43,417 bases of DNA from Clostridia bacterium (GTDB lineage Bacteria; Bacillota; Clostridia; Christensenellales; Aristaeellaceae): assembly GCA_017937655.1 (NCBI GenBank), contig JAGBDE010000022.1, positions 1-43,417 on the forward strand. Direction: 5' to 3'. The notes beneath the pieces were generated by a model. It saw nothing but the letters and a program-made list of their open reading frames with translations. It was not told the origin of the DNA and searched no databases. Positions 1 through 7,613 of the stretch are shown one piece after another. Within the stretch, counting starts at the first letter, position 1. The number at the start of each line of letters is the position of its first letter. A program made the position numbers and the translations under genes.

Positions 1-174
1 CAGGTGCTTCATGAGCTTGCCGGACAGCAGGAGCTGATTGAACAGGAGGAAACGATGCTCCCGGAGGTAGTGCATGCGCATTCTGCCGTACTTACCAAGC
101 GGGCGCATGTCATCGGCAGGAATGCCAATGTTGGGCAGGTAGTAGTCTCCACAGCGGCGATAGGTCAGTTTCAT
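1..174 (-). CDS. tnpV: TnpV family transposon protein, 5' part only (runs off left edge)
   Basis: The first 58 codons of a leftward gene are present; the rest lies outside the window. The protein starts MKLTYRRCGDYYLPNIG and continues with LGKYGRMRMHYLREH and LLSGKL, the pattern of the small TnpV proteins carried by Tn4451/Tn4453-like transposons and related elements of clostridia. The biochemical role of TnpV is not known. The ATG at 172-174 is preceded by GAGG, a usable ribosome binding site. The gene faces away from the neighbouring phosphoglucomutase gene, so it marks the inner edge of a mobile element whose body is to the left. Confidence rests on the recognisable N-terminal motif rather than on a full-length match. 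Confidence 0.8.
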   Translation of the reverse strand, partial: MKLTYRRCGDYYLPNIGIPADDMRPLGKYGRMRMHYLREHRFLLFNQLLLSGKLMKHL

Positions 175-205
175 GGGGTATCCTCGCTTTCTGCTGCAAT
201 GAAAA

Positions 206-250
206 AAGCAGCTATGTACTTGAAGGTTTCCCTTCAAGCCATAACTGCTT
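206..250. repeat. Nested inverted repeat beside tnpV
   Basis: A perfect 8-bp inverted repeat, CTTGAAGG (219-226) and CCTTCAAG (231-238), with a TTTC loop is nested inside a second pair, AAGCAG (206-211) and CTGCTT (245-250). It lies just upstream of tnpV. A further imperfect pair GAGGA...TCCTC spans 281-301. It could be a regulatory hairpin or part of the end of the mobile element; no direct repeat was visible to fix the boundary. Confidence 0.5.
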
Positions 251-344
251 GAATTACTTGTATTTCCCGCGACTCATGACGAGGAGGGGTAAACCTTCCT
301 CTACATAATAACGCGTCACGGCCATGGGGGTTTTAACAAAAATG

Positions 345-374
345 AAGCCGCTGCATAGGATGATGCAGCGGCTT
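345..374 (-). terminator. Intrinsic terminator of the phosphoglucomutase gene
   Basis: A perfect 12-bp stem, AAGCCGCTGCAT (345-356) and ATGCAGCGGCTT (363-374), lies 25 bp beyond the stop codon of the leftward phosphoglucomutase gene. On the minus strand it is followed by CATTTTTG. Confidence 0.85.
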
Positions 375-399
375 TCGCTCGTTAGATTCCTTGGAAGCG

Positions 400-2124
400 T
401 TACTTGAGCAGCAGGGAGGATTCCTTGGTCAGGGTGGCAAGCAGCTCCTTGGCCTTGGCTTCTTCCTTGTGGTTGACGTTCACGTACAGCTTGATCTTGG
501 GCTCGGTGCCGCTGGGGCGCACGCAGACGAAATGTCCGCCTTCCAGAGCAAAGTACAGCACGTCGCTTTCCGGATAATCCATCTTGGCCACTTCGCCGGT
601 GAGGAGGTTGGTGTCGGTGCCGGACAGGAAGTCCTTCACATGGGCCACCTTCACGCCGCCGATCTCCTTGGGCGGATCCTTGCGGATGCGGGCCATGATG
701 TCCGCCATCAGCTTCAGGCCGTCGATGCCGGGCAGAGTGGTGGAGGTAACGTGCTCTAGGTAGTAGCCGTAGGTCTCAAAGATGTCGTTCATCACGTCGC
801 AAAGGGTCTTGCCCTTGGTGCGGTAGTAAGCGGCGGCCTCGGCGATGAGCAGGGAGGCGTTCACGCCGTCCTTGTCACGGACGAAGGTGCTGCTGAGAAA
901 ACCGTAGCTCTCTTCGAAGCCGAAGAGGAAGGTGTGGCTGCCGTCGTCCTCAAACTGCTGGATCTTCTCGCCGATGAACTTGAAGCCGGTGAGGGTATCG
1001 TAGAGATCCACGCCGTAGGCGGCGCAGATGGGCCGTGCCAGTTCGGTGGAGACGATGCTCTTGACCGCAGCGCCGTTGGCGGGCAAAGTGCCCAGTTCCT
1101 TCTTGCCGCTGAGGATGTAGTTCAGCATCAGGCAGCCGATCTGGTTGCCGGTCAGCAGGCGGAAGCTGCCGTCGGCCTCGCGGACGGCCACGCCCAGACG
1201 GTCGCAGTCGGGGTCGGTGCCGAAGATGGCGTCGGCGCCCACTTCGTTGGCCAGCTTGATGCCAAGGGTGAAGGCGTCCGGATCCTCGGGGTTGGGAACC
1301 TTGATGGTGGAGAAGTTGGGATCAGGCATTTCCTGTTCCTTGACCACGCTCACGTTGGTGATGCCAATTTCCTTCAGAATGCGGCGCACAGGCACATTGC
1401 CGCTGCCGTGGAGGGGCGTGTAGACAATCTTCAGGTTCTTGCCCTCTTCCTTCACCAGCTCGGGGTGGATGGACAGGGTCTTCACCTGGGCGATGTAGTC
1501 GTCGTCCACCTCGGCGTTGCCAATGATCTTCAGCAGGCCGGAAGCCAGGGCTTCGTCCTTGGAGATGCGCTTGGCGGCGGTGAAGGACAGGCTGTCGATG
1601 CGGGCGATGACTTCGTTGGCCACTTCCGGGCCGATCTGGGCGCCGTCCTCGGCGTAGACCTTGTAGCCGTTGTACTGGGGCGGATTGTGGCTGGCGGTGA
1701 TGACCACGCCGGCCACAGCGTTCAGGTGACGCACGCCGTAGCTCAGCAGGGCCACAGGGCGCAGGGCGTCGAACAGGAACGCGCGGATGCCGTTGGCGCA
1801 AAGCACCAGAGCGGTCTCCAGGGCAAACTCGCTGCTCATGCGGCGGCTGTCATAAGCGATGACCACGCCACGTTCTTTGTTTTCCTCGTTGGTGAGAAGG
1901 AAGTCGGCCAGGCCCTGGGTGGCACGGCGGACGGTGTAGATGTTCATCCGGTTCATGCCGGCGGCCAGCACGCCGCGCATGCCGGCGGTGCCAAAGCTCA
2001 GGTTGCGGTAAAAACGGTCTTCAATTTCCTTCTCGTCGCCGGCGATGGACTGCAGCTCGGCCACAACGGCTTCGTCGCAGGCAAAGTCTTTCAGCCACTG
2101 CTCGTAATTGTCGCGGTAACTCAT
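400..2124 (-). CDS. pgcA: Phospho-sugar mutase (alpha-phosphoglucomutase, PgcA type)
   Basis: This 574-residue cytosolic enzyme interconverts glucose 1-phosphate and glucose 6-phosphate through a phosphoserine intermediate. The family landmarks are all visible: the phosphoserine loop TASHNPPQYNGYKVY, the magnesium site DPDCDRLGV, the sugar-binding loop GFEESYGFL and the C-terminal phosphate-binding loop RPSGTEPKIKLY. The length matches Bacillus PgcA (about 580). The start is fixed by GGGAGG nine bases upstream of the ATG. It is a single-gene unit with its own promoter (2192-2220) and terminator (345-374). It would connect glucose 1-phosphate from the cellobiose phosphorylase at 36108-38549 to glycolysis and also supply wall precursors. 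A phosphomannomutase side activity is possible in this family. Confidence 0.93.
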   Translation of the reverse strand: MSYRDNYEQWLKDFACDEAVVAELQSIAGDEKEIEDRFYRNLSFGTAGMRGVLAAGMNRMNIYTVRRATQGLADFLLTNEENKERGVVIAYDSRRMSSEFALETALVLCANGIRAFLFDALRPVALLSYGVRHLNAVAGVVITASHNPPQYNGYKVYAEDGAQIGPEVANEVIARIDSLSFTAAKRISKDEALASGLLKIIGNAEVDDDYIAQVKTLSIHPELVKEEGKNLKIVYTPLHGSGNVPVRRILKEIGITNVSVVKEQEMPDPNFSTIKVPNPEDPDAFTLGIKLANEVGADAIFGTDPDCDRLGVAVREADGSFRLLTGNQIGCLMLNYILSGKKELGTLPANGAAVKSIVSTELARPICAAYGVDLYDTLTGFKFIGEKIQQFEDDGSHTFLFGFEESYGFLSSTFVRDKDGVNASLLIAEAAAYYRTKGKTLCDVMNDIFETYGYYLEHVTSTTLPGIDGLKLMADIMARIRKDPPKEIGGVKVAHVKDFLSGTDTNLLTGEVAKMDYPESDVLYFALEGGHFVCVRPSGTEPKIKLYVNVNHKEEAKAKELLATLTKESSLLLK

Positions 2125-2191
2125 GGGTAGACGCCTCCCGTTTATTCTGTTGATGGTATTGATTTCCGCTTGCGGATAAATCTATGCTCCT

Positions 2192-2220
2192 ATTATATAG
2201 GATAAACGGCCGGTTTGCAA
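2192..2220 (-). promoter_or_regulatory. Sigma-A type promoter of pgcA
   Basis: On the minus strand TTGCAA (2215-2220) and TATAAT (2192-2197) are 17 bp apart, a near-consensus housekeeping promoter pointing at pgcA. It lies back to back with the promoter of the large wall protein in a 301-bp divergent intergenic region. Confidence 0.8.
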
Positions 2221-2312
2221 TTGCTTCTTTTCAAAGAACAGGTTTTTTGGTATGATTATGACAGGAGAATGTAACAATGAACAAAATTGGCAAAAGTTTT
2301 TACGATTAAGCA

Positions 2313-2341
2313 TTGACATCGTAATATTTTTGTAATAGTAT
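2313..2341 (+). promoter_or_regulatory. Strong sigma-A type promoter of the wall-protein gene
   Basis: TTGACA (2313-2318) and TAGTAT (2336-2341) are separated by 17 bp in AT-rich surroundings, about 85 bp upstream of the start codon at 2426. The leader also holds a small hairpin CTGCGC/GCGCAG (2363-2378). Confidence 0.8.
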
Positions 2342-2353
2342 AGTCATGCTATA
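2339..2353. promoter_or_regulatory. Inverted repeat over -10/+1, possible operator
   Basis: TATAG-TCATG-CTATA overlaps the -10 box and the expected start point of the wall-protein promoter. The place and symmetry fit a repressor site, but the motif matches no operator that I recognise. Confidence 0.35.
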
Positions 2354-2425
2354 GAAGGAAAACTGCGCCCTTGCGCAGATTGACCGTTTTTCTGTATATG
2401 CACATGATTGCGGAGGGAATCAGTT

Positions 2426-5400
2426 ATGACGGCAAATCGTGAAGCAAATTACAAATGGGTACGGAGGGGACAGCGGCTTGTAACGCTGGTCCTGACCCTT
2501 TGCATGCTGGTATCTATGATGCCGCAAGCGCTGGCTGGAAAATCTGTTGGCGGCTCCCCAAGCGGCCTTTCTCTTTCCAGCGAAAAGAGCTTTATCCAGA
2601 TTCCTGCTTCTGGGGCCACGTTCTTCACCGGTGACACCTTCGGCGAAGGTACCGTTGTGAATGTGCCTGCAGGTTCTGTTTGGATGCTGTATAGCGATGA
2701 TTTTTACACGGTGGATTCCGTGGATTATTATGCGGTATTCTATCAGAACAAGGTTCATCATGTGCGCTGCGTAGATGTTCATTTGATGACGGCAGAACAG
2801 GTACAGCAGTATATTAAACAGAATATTTGGGGTGCCAGTTCTTTTACCACGCTGAAAATGCCTTTAGAGTTGGTAGGCGATGTCAGAGTCTATGCTTTGC
2901 AGTTGGCGCTGAAGACTTTGGGCTATTCTGTTACCCCCGACGGCGATTATGGTCAGAAGACGGACGATGCTGTGTATCGTTTCCAGAAGGCCGCCGGTCT
3001 GACCAAGGATGGCGACGCAGGTCCTGCTACGCAGAAAGCGCTTTATGCGCAGGTTTTGGGCAGCAGTTCTTCGAGTACCGGTAGTGGAACAAGCGCTGGA
3101 ACCAGCACGGGCACCTCTACTGGAAGTGTATCTTCTGGCTTGGTGGCTTCTTCCAGCAAGTCCTTCATCCAGATTCCTTCCGGCGGCGCAAAGTTCTTTA
3201 CAGGAAAGACCTATGGCACCGGTACTGTGGTCAGCGTTCCCGCTGGTTCCGTGTGGATGCTGCTTACCAGCCAGAAGTACACCGAGGGCGGCGTAGACTA
3301 TTATGCCCTGTACTACAACAATGCGGAATATCATGCCCGCGTTGCTGATGTGAAGGTTCTCACCGACGCAGAGGTGCAAGCGTATTTCAAGACCAACATT
3401 TGGGGTTCTTCCACCTTTACCACATTAAAGCAAACCATGGGTTTGGTGGGCGATGTCAAAGTATACGCCCTGCAGCTGGCATTGAAGACCCTAGGCTACA
3501 ATATCGCTCCTGATGGAGATTACGGAAAAAAGACGGATGATGCGGTTTACGCTTTCCAAAAGGCCAACGGCCTGGTGAAGGACGGCGACGCTGGTCCTCT
3601 GACTCAGAAGAAACTTTATGATCAGGTGCTTGCAAAACTGAATGCAAGTACTGGAAGTGGTTCCGGCAGCGGTACAAGTACTGGTACTGGAACAGGAACC
3701 GGCACGGGTAGCGGCTCCGGCACAGGAAGTGGCAGTGGTACTGGCACCGGAACCAGCACGGGCACTACCACTACCTCCGGTGTTTCCGTCAGTTTGATTG
3801 AAGGGGCGAAGAAGAGCTTTGTGCAGGTTCCTGCTGCAGGCGCTTCCATTTTTACCGGAAAGACCTTCGGCGCAGGCACTGTAGCCACTGTGCCCGCCGG
3901 AACCGTGCTGATGCTTATCACTGGTACTCCTTACACCGAGGGCGGAGTGGAGTATTATGCTCTGTATTATCAGAATGCAGAATATCACGTCCGCAAAGCT
4001 GATGTTACGCTTCTGACGAACGCCCAGGTGAAGGATTATGTGGATAAGAACATCTGGGGCGCAACCACCTTTACCACGCTTAAGCAGAGCATGAATCTGG
4101 TGGGCGATGTACGTGTATACGGCTTGCAGCTGGCTCTGAAATCTTTGGGTTATCTGCCTGGCAACGCTGATGGCGACTATGGAAAGCTTACTGACGATGC
4201 GATTTACAAGTATCAGAAGGCTTCTGGCCTGGTCAAAGACGGCGACGCCGGCCCCCTGACCCAGGCAGCCCTTTATGCGGATGCCCTGGGCAAGAGCGAT
4301 TCCGGCTCCACCGGCACGGGTACTGGCACCGGCACCGGAACCGGCACGGGCAGCAGCGCCACCAGCGGCAGTCTGCGTACTAAGGCATCGGTGAACCTTC
4401 GCCAGAAGGCCACACAGAAGTCTCCGAAGCTGGGAGCTGTTCCCATCAACACCCTGCTGACTTTCTACAATACTTTCAACGATGGCTCCGTCACCTGGTA
4501 TCAGATTATCTATCAGGATAACATCGGCTGGCTGATGGGTACCTATGTGGACGTGATCGGCTCCGGCAGCGGAACCGGTGCGGGCACTCTGACCACCATT
4601 GACAGCGTCAACCTGCGTAAGACCGCATCTACCTCCTCTGCACGCCTGGGTGTTGTTCCCCGGAACGTAACCATGGCGTATTCCGAGGCAAAGAACGTGG
4701 GCGGCATCACTTGGTATAAGATCACCTACGGTATCAACACCGGCTGGGTCATGGGAAGCTATGTTAAGGCTTCCGGTACTGCTGGCGGATCGGGCTCTAC
4801 CGGTACAGGTACCGCTATCCCCGATAACTACACTGTCATTGGCTCCCTGCGCATCACCAAGACCAGCACTCGCGTCCGTAAAGGCCCCAACGGTGCCAAG
4901 ACCGGCATTGTGCTGGCCAAGGGATCCACCGTATCTTTGGTGGGCGAGGCTGTCAGTTCTGGCGGATACAAATGGTATCCCATGGTGACTGCTGGTGGCG
5001 TGAAAGGTTATGTCCGTGATGATTGCGCAACGATCATCGGTTCTACTAATTCCAGCGGCGGCGCTGGCAGCGTGACCATCACAAACGCATATCAGTTCAT
5101 CAAACTCCCCGCTGATACCCCTGCATACGCTGACAATAAGACCACCCAAGCCAGCCTGACGATGCCCAAGGACACCATTGTCCGGCTGGTGGACACAGAG
5201 CTCCTTGGTGGCCCCAACGGCGAAATGCTGTGCCGTGTCTATTATCTGGGCAGCGAATATTACGCCGTGTATTCCGCCATTTCCGGCGGCGCTATTGGCG
5301 AAAAGGATCTGGCAAACATGGTTGTGAACCTGTGGAACAGCCCGTCCAGCATTCGCATGGCCAACGAGGGTAATCTCCGCGGCGATATCCGTGTGTACGC

Positions 5401-6265
5401 TGCTCAGCTGGCGCTTTACGCTCTGGGTTATTACACCGGCACCCTGGATGGCAGCTATGGCAACCAGACAGCGGCCGCTGTGAAGAATTTCCAGCGTGCG
5501 CAGAAGGTTGAGGCTGATGGTGTCATCGGTACACAGACCTGGCCTCTGCTGGCCGGCCTTGCCAAGGAGATTTCCGACGGTACCACGACTGTCGTTCCTG
5601 GCGCGGGCGCTGGCACCGGTGCCACCGTGACCGAATTCGGCACCGTGAACAAGGTCACCAAACCTACCTGGACCGAGGCCGATAACGGCAACTTCTGGCC
5701 CAAGTACTCCTTCGCCACCGTGCTGGATGTGAAGACTGGCAAGGTGTTCACCATCTACCGCACCGGCGGCAGCAACCACCCCGACGCCGTGCCCTATACC
5801 ACCAACGATACCAAGACCATGTGTGAGATCGTTGGCTTCACCTATCCCAACCGTCGGCCCACCAGCGAAGAGCTGAAGAAGATTGTGGCGGACAGCCCCA
5901 ATAGCAACACTTCTTACACCTGGCCCGACTTCAAGGGCAAGCTGACCGGCGTGGCTTCCATCGGCAGCGCATGGGACCGCCGTCCCGCCCTGCTGAACGT
6001 GAACGGCAACGTTTACGCCGTCAGCATCTACGGCTGGCCTCACGGCTTCGAGGGCATCGGCGCCAGCGACGGTCTGTCCACCCAGAAGTTCCCCAACGGC
6101 AAGCTGCTGTACGAGAACAACAACTTCTACGGCTGTATGTGCATCCGTTTCTACAACTCCAAGGGACACGGAAGCGCCAACCAGACCGTCATCAACGAGC
6201 ACAACAACGCCATCAACACGGCTTACAACTACGCCAAGACCAAGTGGCCCACTCTGTGCAAGTAA
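2426..6265 (+). CDS. Large secreted modular cell-wall protein with four peptidoglycan-binding and three SH3-type domains
   Basis: A 1279-residue exported protein. The ATG at 2426 is chosen over an in-frame TTG at 2408 because GGAGGG lies just upstream. Residues 1-38 form a signal peptide ending in ALA. Three long repeats follow (about 51-212, 242-405, 460-622); each has an unrecognised module of about 85 residues (KSFIQIP...TGxTFGxGTV...NIWGxSxFTTLK) and then a PG_binding_1 domain (ALQLALKTLGY...DGDYGxKTDDAVYxFQK). Gly/Ser/Thr linkers separate them. Three SH3-like domains (about 648-711, 725-782, 805-872), a diverged fourth copy of the long repeat (about 888-1050) and a C-terminal domain (about 1068-1279) complete it. 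It is probably bound to the cell wall non-covalently; no LPXTG or S-layer motif is visible. The C-terminal domain contains H1206 and C1237/C1239 (YGCMCIRF), faintly like an L,D-transpeptidase site. Its function is unknown. Confidence 0.9.
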   Translation: MTANREANYKWVRRGQRLVTLVLTLCMLVSMMPQALAGKSVGGSPSGLSLSSEKSFIQIPASGATFFTGDTFGEGTVVNVPAGSVWMLYSDDFYTVDSVDYYAVFYQNKVHHVRCVDVHLMTAEQVQQYIKQNIWGASSFTTLKMPLELVGDVRVYALQLALKTLGYSVTPDGDYGQKTDDAVYRFQKAAGLTKDGDAGPATQKALYAQVLGSSSSSTGSGTSAGTSTGTSTGSVSSGLVASSSKSFIQIPSGGAKFFTGKTYGTGTVVSVPAGSVWMLLTSQKYTEGGVDYYALYYNNAEYHARVADVKVLTDAEVQAYFKTNIWGSSTFTTLKQTMGLVGDVKVYALQLALKTLGYNIAPDGDYGKKTDDAVYAFQKANGLVKDGDAGPLTQKKLYDQVLAKLNASTGSGSGSGTSTGTGTGTGTGSGSGTGSGSGTGTGTSTGTTTTSGVSVSLIEGAKKSFVQVPAAGASIFTGKTFGAGTVATVPAGTVLMLITGTPYTEGGVEYYALYYQNAEYHVRKADVTLLTNAQVKDYVDKNIWGATTFTTLKQSMNLVGDVRVYGLQLALKSLGYLPGNADGDYGKLTDDAIYKYQKASGLVKDGDAGPLTQAALYADALGKSDSGSTGTGTGTGTGTGTGSSATSGSLRTKASVNLRQKATQKSPKLGAVPINTLLTFYNTFNDGSVTWYQIIYQDNIGWLMGTYVDVIGSGSGTGAGTLTTIDSVNLRKTASTSSARLGVVPRNVTMAYSEAKNVGGITWYKITYGINTGWVMGSYVKASGTAGGSGSTGTGTAIPDNYTVIGSLRITKTSTRVRKGPNGAKTGIVLAKGSTVSLVGEAVSSGGYKWYPMVTAGGVKGYVRDDCATIIGSTNSSGGAGSVTITNAYQFIKLPADTPAYADNKTTQASLTMPKDTIVRLVDTELLGGPNGEMLCRVYYLGSEYYAVYSAISGGAIGEKDLANMVVNLWNSPSSIRMANEGNLRGDIRVYAAQLALYALGYYTGTLDGSYGNQTAAAVKNFQRAQKVEADGVIGTQTWPLLAGLAKEISDGTTTVVPGAGAGTGATVTEFGTVNKVTKPTWTEADNGNFWPKYSFATVLDVKTGKVFTIYRTGGSNHPDAVPYTTNDTKTMCEIVGFTYPNRRPTSEELKKIVADSPNSNTSYTWPDFKGKLTGVASIGSAWDRRPALLNVNGNVYAVSIYGWPHGFEGIGASDGLSTQKFPNGKLLYENNNFYGCMCIRFYNSKGHGSANQTVINEHNNAINTAYNYAKTKWPTLCK

Positions 6266-6275
6266 TAGGGGACGA

Positions 6276-6319
6276 TTTGGGGCAGCGCCCCAAACCCTGG
6301 CAGGGGGATCATCCCCCTG
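6276..6319. repeat. Tandem hairpins after the wall-protein gene
   Basis: Two perfect inverted repeats follow each other: TTTGGGGC/GCCCCAAA (6276-6283, 6287-6294) and CAGGGGGAT/ATCCCCCTG (6301-6309, 6311-6319). GC-rich 'ggggc..gcccc..ccctg..ccc' strings of this type recur between genes in clostridial genomes, so this is probably a copy of a dispersed intergenic element. Confidence 0.55.
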
Positions 6320-6330
6320 CACCCCGTACA

Positions 6331-6359
6331 AGGCCGGAAGATGAATCTTCCGGCCTTTT
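6331..6359 (+). terminator. Intrinsic terminator of the wall-protein gene
   Basis: AGGCCGGAAGAT (6331-6342) and ATCTTCCGGCCT (6345-6356) make a perfect 12-bp stem followed by TTTTCTCT. Confidence 0.85.
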
Positions 6360-6385
6360 CTCTATCCAAGAAACAGAACAAAGAA

Positions 6386-6421
6386 CTTCTTTTGCTTCTT
6401 TTCTTCTTAGAAGAAAAGAAG
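6386..6421 (+). repeat. Dispersed inverted repeat, copy 1
   Basis: CTTCTTTTG (6386-6394) is followed by a 27-bp inverted repeat with 13-bp perfect arms (6395-6407 and 6409-6421) around a single T. The same design, in the opposite orientation, is found at 11643-11680. The two copies share the flanking CTTCTTTTG and most arm bases. Confidence 0.75.
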
Positions 6422-6489
6422 GCCGCCGGCAGGCATCCCCATCACCCCCGCCGCATATCCTTCCGAGAAAAACGCAAGGGAGGCGCAGA

Positions 6490-7518
6490 ATGAGTACGAT
6501 GCACTATTTTGCCGGGGGCAATACGGCCCAGGGGTTCTTTTCCTGCTTTGAGGACATCGTGCAGGAAAAACAGCGCAAAAGGATGTTTTACATCAAGGGC
6601 GGCCCAGGGGTGGGCAAAAGCAGCCTGATGAAGAAAATCGGCCTGGCGGCAGAAAAGGCGGGCTGGGAGGTGGAGTACTTCCATTGCTCGTCCGACCCGG
6701 ACAGCCTGGACGGCGTGGCGTTCCCGGAAAAGGGAGTGGCGCTGATGGACGGCACGTCGCCCCACGTGTACGACCCGGCTGTGCCCGGCGCGCGAGACAC
6801 GCTGGTATCGTTGGGGGATTATCTGGACGAAAAGCAGCTGCGGCCTGCGCTGGAGGACGTGCGGCGCATCCAGGGGGAGATCAGCCGGCGGTTTGGCAGG
6901 TGTTATCAGTATCTGGCGGCGGCGGAGAAGATCCTGGCTGCCGCGCCCCAGGGAACAGAAAACCAAGAAAAGGCCAGGGATCTGGCGGCGGAATGGATCG
7001 AGGCCTTGCCCCTCAGGGGCGGCATCGGCAGGCGGCGCAGCTTCCTGGGCAGGGCATTCACCCCCAAGGGCCTGGTGGAAGTGACGGTGTTCCCGGCAAA
7101 CACCCGGCATTTTTTGGTGGAATGCCCCTTTGGCGCCTGGGCGGACGGCCTGATGTCCCGCCTGGATCAGGCCATGGGGGACAGGGGACTGGACAGGATC
7201 GCGCTGCTGGATCCGCTGTCGCCCGGGCATATGGAAAAGCTGTGGCTGCCCGCACATGGGCTGGTGTTCGGCTGCGTGGCAAAGGATGCAAGTCCGTCGG
7301 CGGTGAAGGCGGAAAGATTGTTCGACTTGTCGCCCGGAGAAGAATACAGCTTCGACCGCAATGCTTACGAGCTGCTTTGCCAGCGCGGGCTGGAGCAGCT
7401 GGTGCAGGCAAAATCCTTCCATGACGAGCTGGAAGCGCCCTATATCCGCAGCATGGATTTTGGCCGGCTCGGCGAAAAGAAAAAGGAGCTTTTTTCCTTG
7501 CTCGGGCTTGAGGAATAG
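6490..7518 (+). CDS. P-loop ATPase, PRK06851-like
   Basis: A 342-residue soluble protein beginning MSTMHYFAGGNTAQGF, with a Walker A motif GGPGVGKSS at residues 37-45 and the conserved strings EYFHCSSDPDSLDG and DGTSPHVYDP. These match the PRK06851 group of uncharacterised ATPases of Firmicutes, which are about this length. The ATG at 6490 has GGGAGGC upstream. No transmembrane segment or partner gene is visible: it is preceded by a terminator and a repeat and followed by a terminator, so it is probably monocistronic. The substrate and process are unknown. Family membership is fairly sure; any role in metabolism or sporulation would be a guess. Confidence 0.85.
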   Translation: MSTMHYFAGGNTAQGFFSCFEDIVQEKQRKRMFYIKGGPGVGKSSLMKKIGLAAEKAGWEVEYFHCSSDPDSLDGVAFPEKGVALMDGTSPHVYDPAVPGARDTLVSLGDYLDEKQLRPALEDVRRIQGEISRRFGRCYQYLAAAEKILAAAPQGTENQEKARDLAAEWIEALPLRGGIGRRRSFLGRAFTPKGLVEVTVFPANTRHFLVECPFGAWADGLMSRLDQAMGDRGLDRIALLDPLSPGHMEKLWLPAHGLVFGCVAKDASPSAVKAERLFDLSPGEEYSFDRNAYELLCQRGLEQLVQAKSFHDELEAPYIRSMDFGRLGEKKKELFSLLGLEE

Positions 7519-7521
7519 GGG

Positions 7522-7550
7522 TTTTCATTCGCGGGAAAATATGATAGAAT
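7522..7550 (+). promoter_or_regulatory. Promoter of rimO-pgsA-pncC-recA
   Basis: TTTTCA (7522-7527) and TAGAAT (7545-7550) are 17 bp apart and lie right after the stop codon of the upstream gene. The -10 box overlaps the ascending arm of the hairpin at 7546-7593, so transcripts from here would begin inside that hairpin. Confidence 0.55.
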
Positions 7551-7601
7551 GGGGAAAGAAAGATGCGCACATGTGTTTGTCTTTCTCCATTCTGTTTTTT
7601 T
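7546..7601 (+). terminator. Intrinsic terminator between the ATPase gene and rimO
   Basis: A 14-bp stem with one G-U pair (7546-7559 with 7580-7593) is followed by seven T. Its T run ends 12 bp before the rimO ATG, so reading frames extending upstream of 7614 through the hairpin are not real. Confidence 0.8.
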
Positions 7602-7613
7602 ATGGGGTGCCAA

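Noticed and set aside
2277-2309. Ten-codon leader ORF (MNKIGKSFYD) with AGGAG upstream and a possible TTTTCA-17-TATGAT promoter
   Set aside because: It lies upstream of the stronger TTGACA promoter of the wall-protein gene, so it would not be on that transcript; nothing else supports translation.
3491-6331. 946-codon open frame on the minus strand opposite the wall-protein gene
   Set aside because: It is a shadow of the repetitive plus-strand gene, has no ribosome binding site and reads as low-complexity Gly/Ala/Val/His sequence. The plus frame has a signal peptide, known domains, promoter and terminator.
7563-7613. Longer N terminus of RimO starting at 7563
   Set aside because: These codons overlap the terminator hairpin and T run and do not resemble any RimO N terminus.
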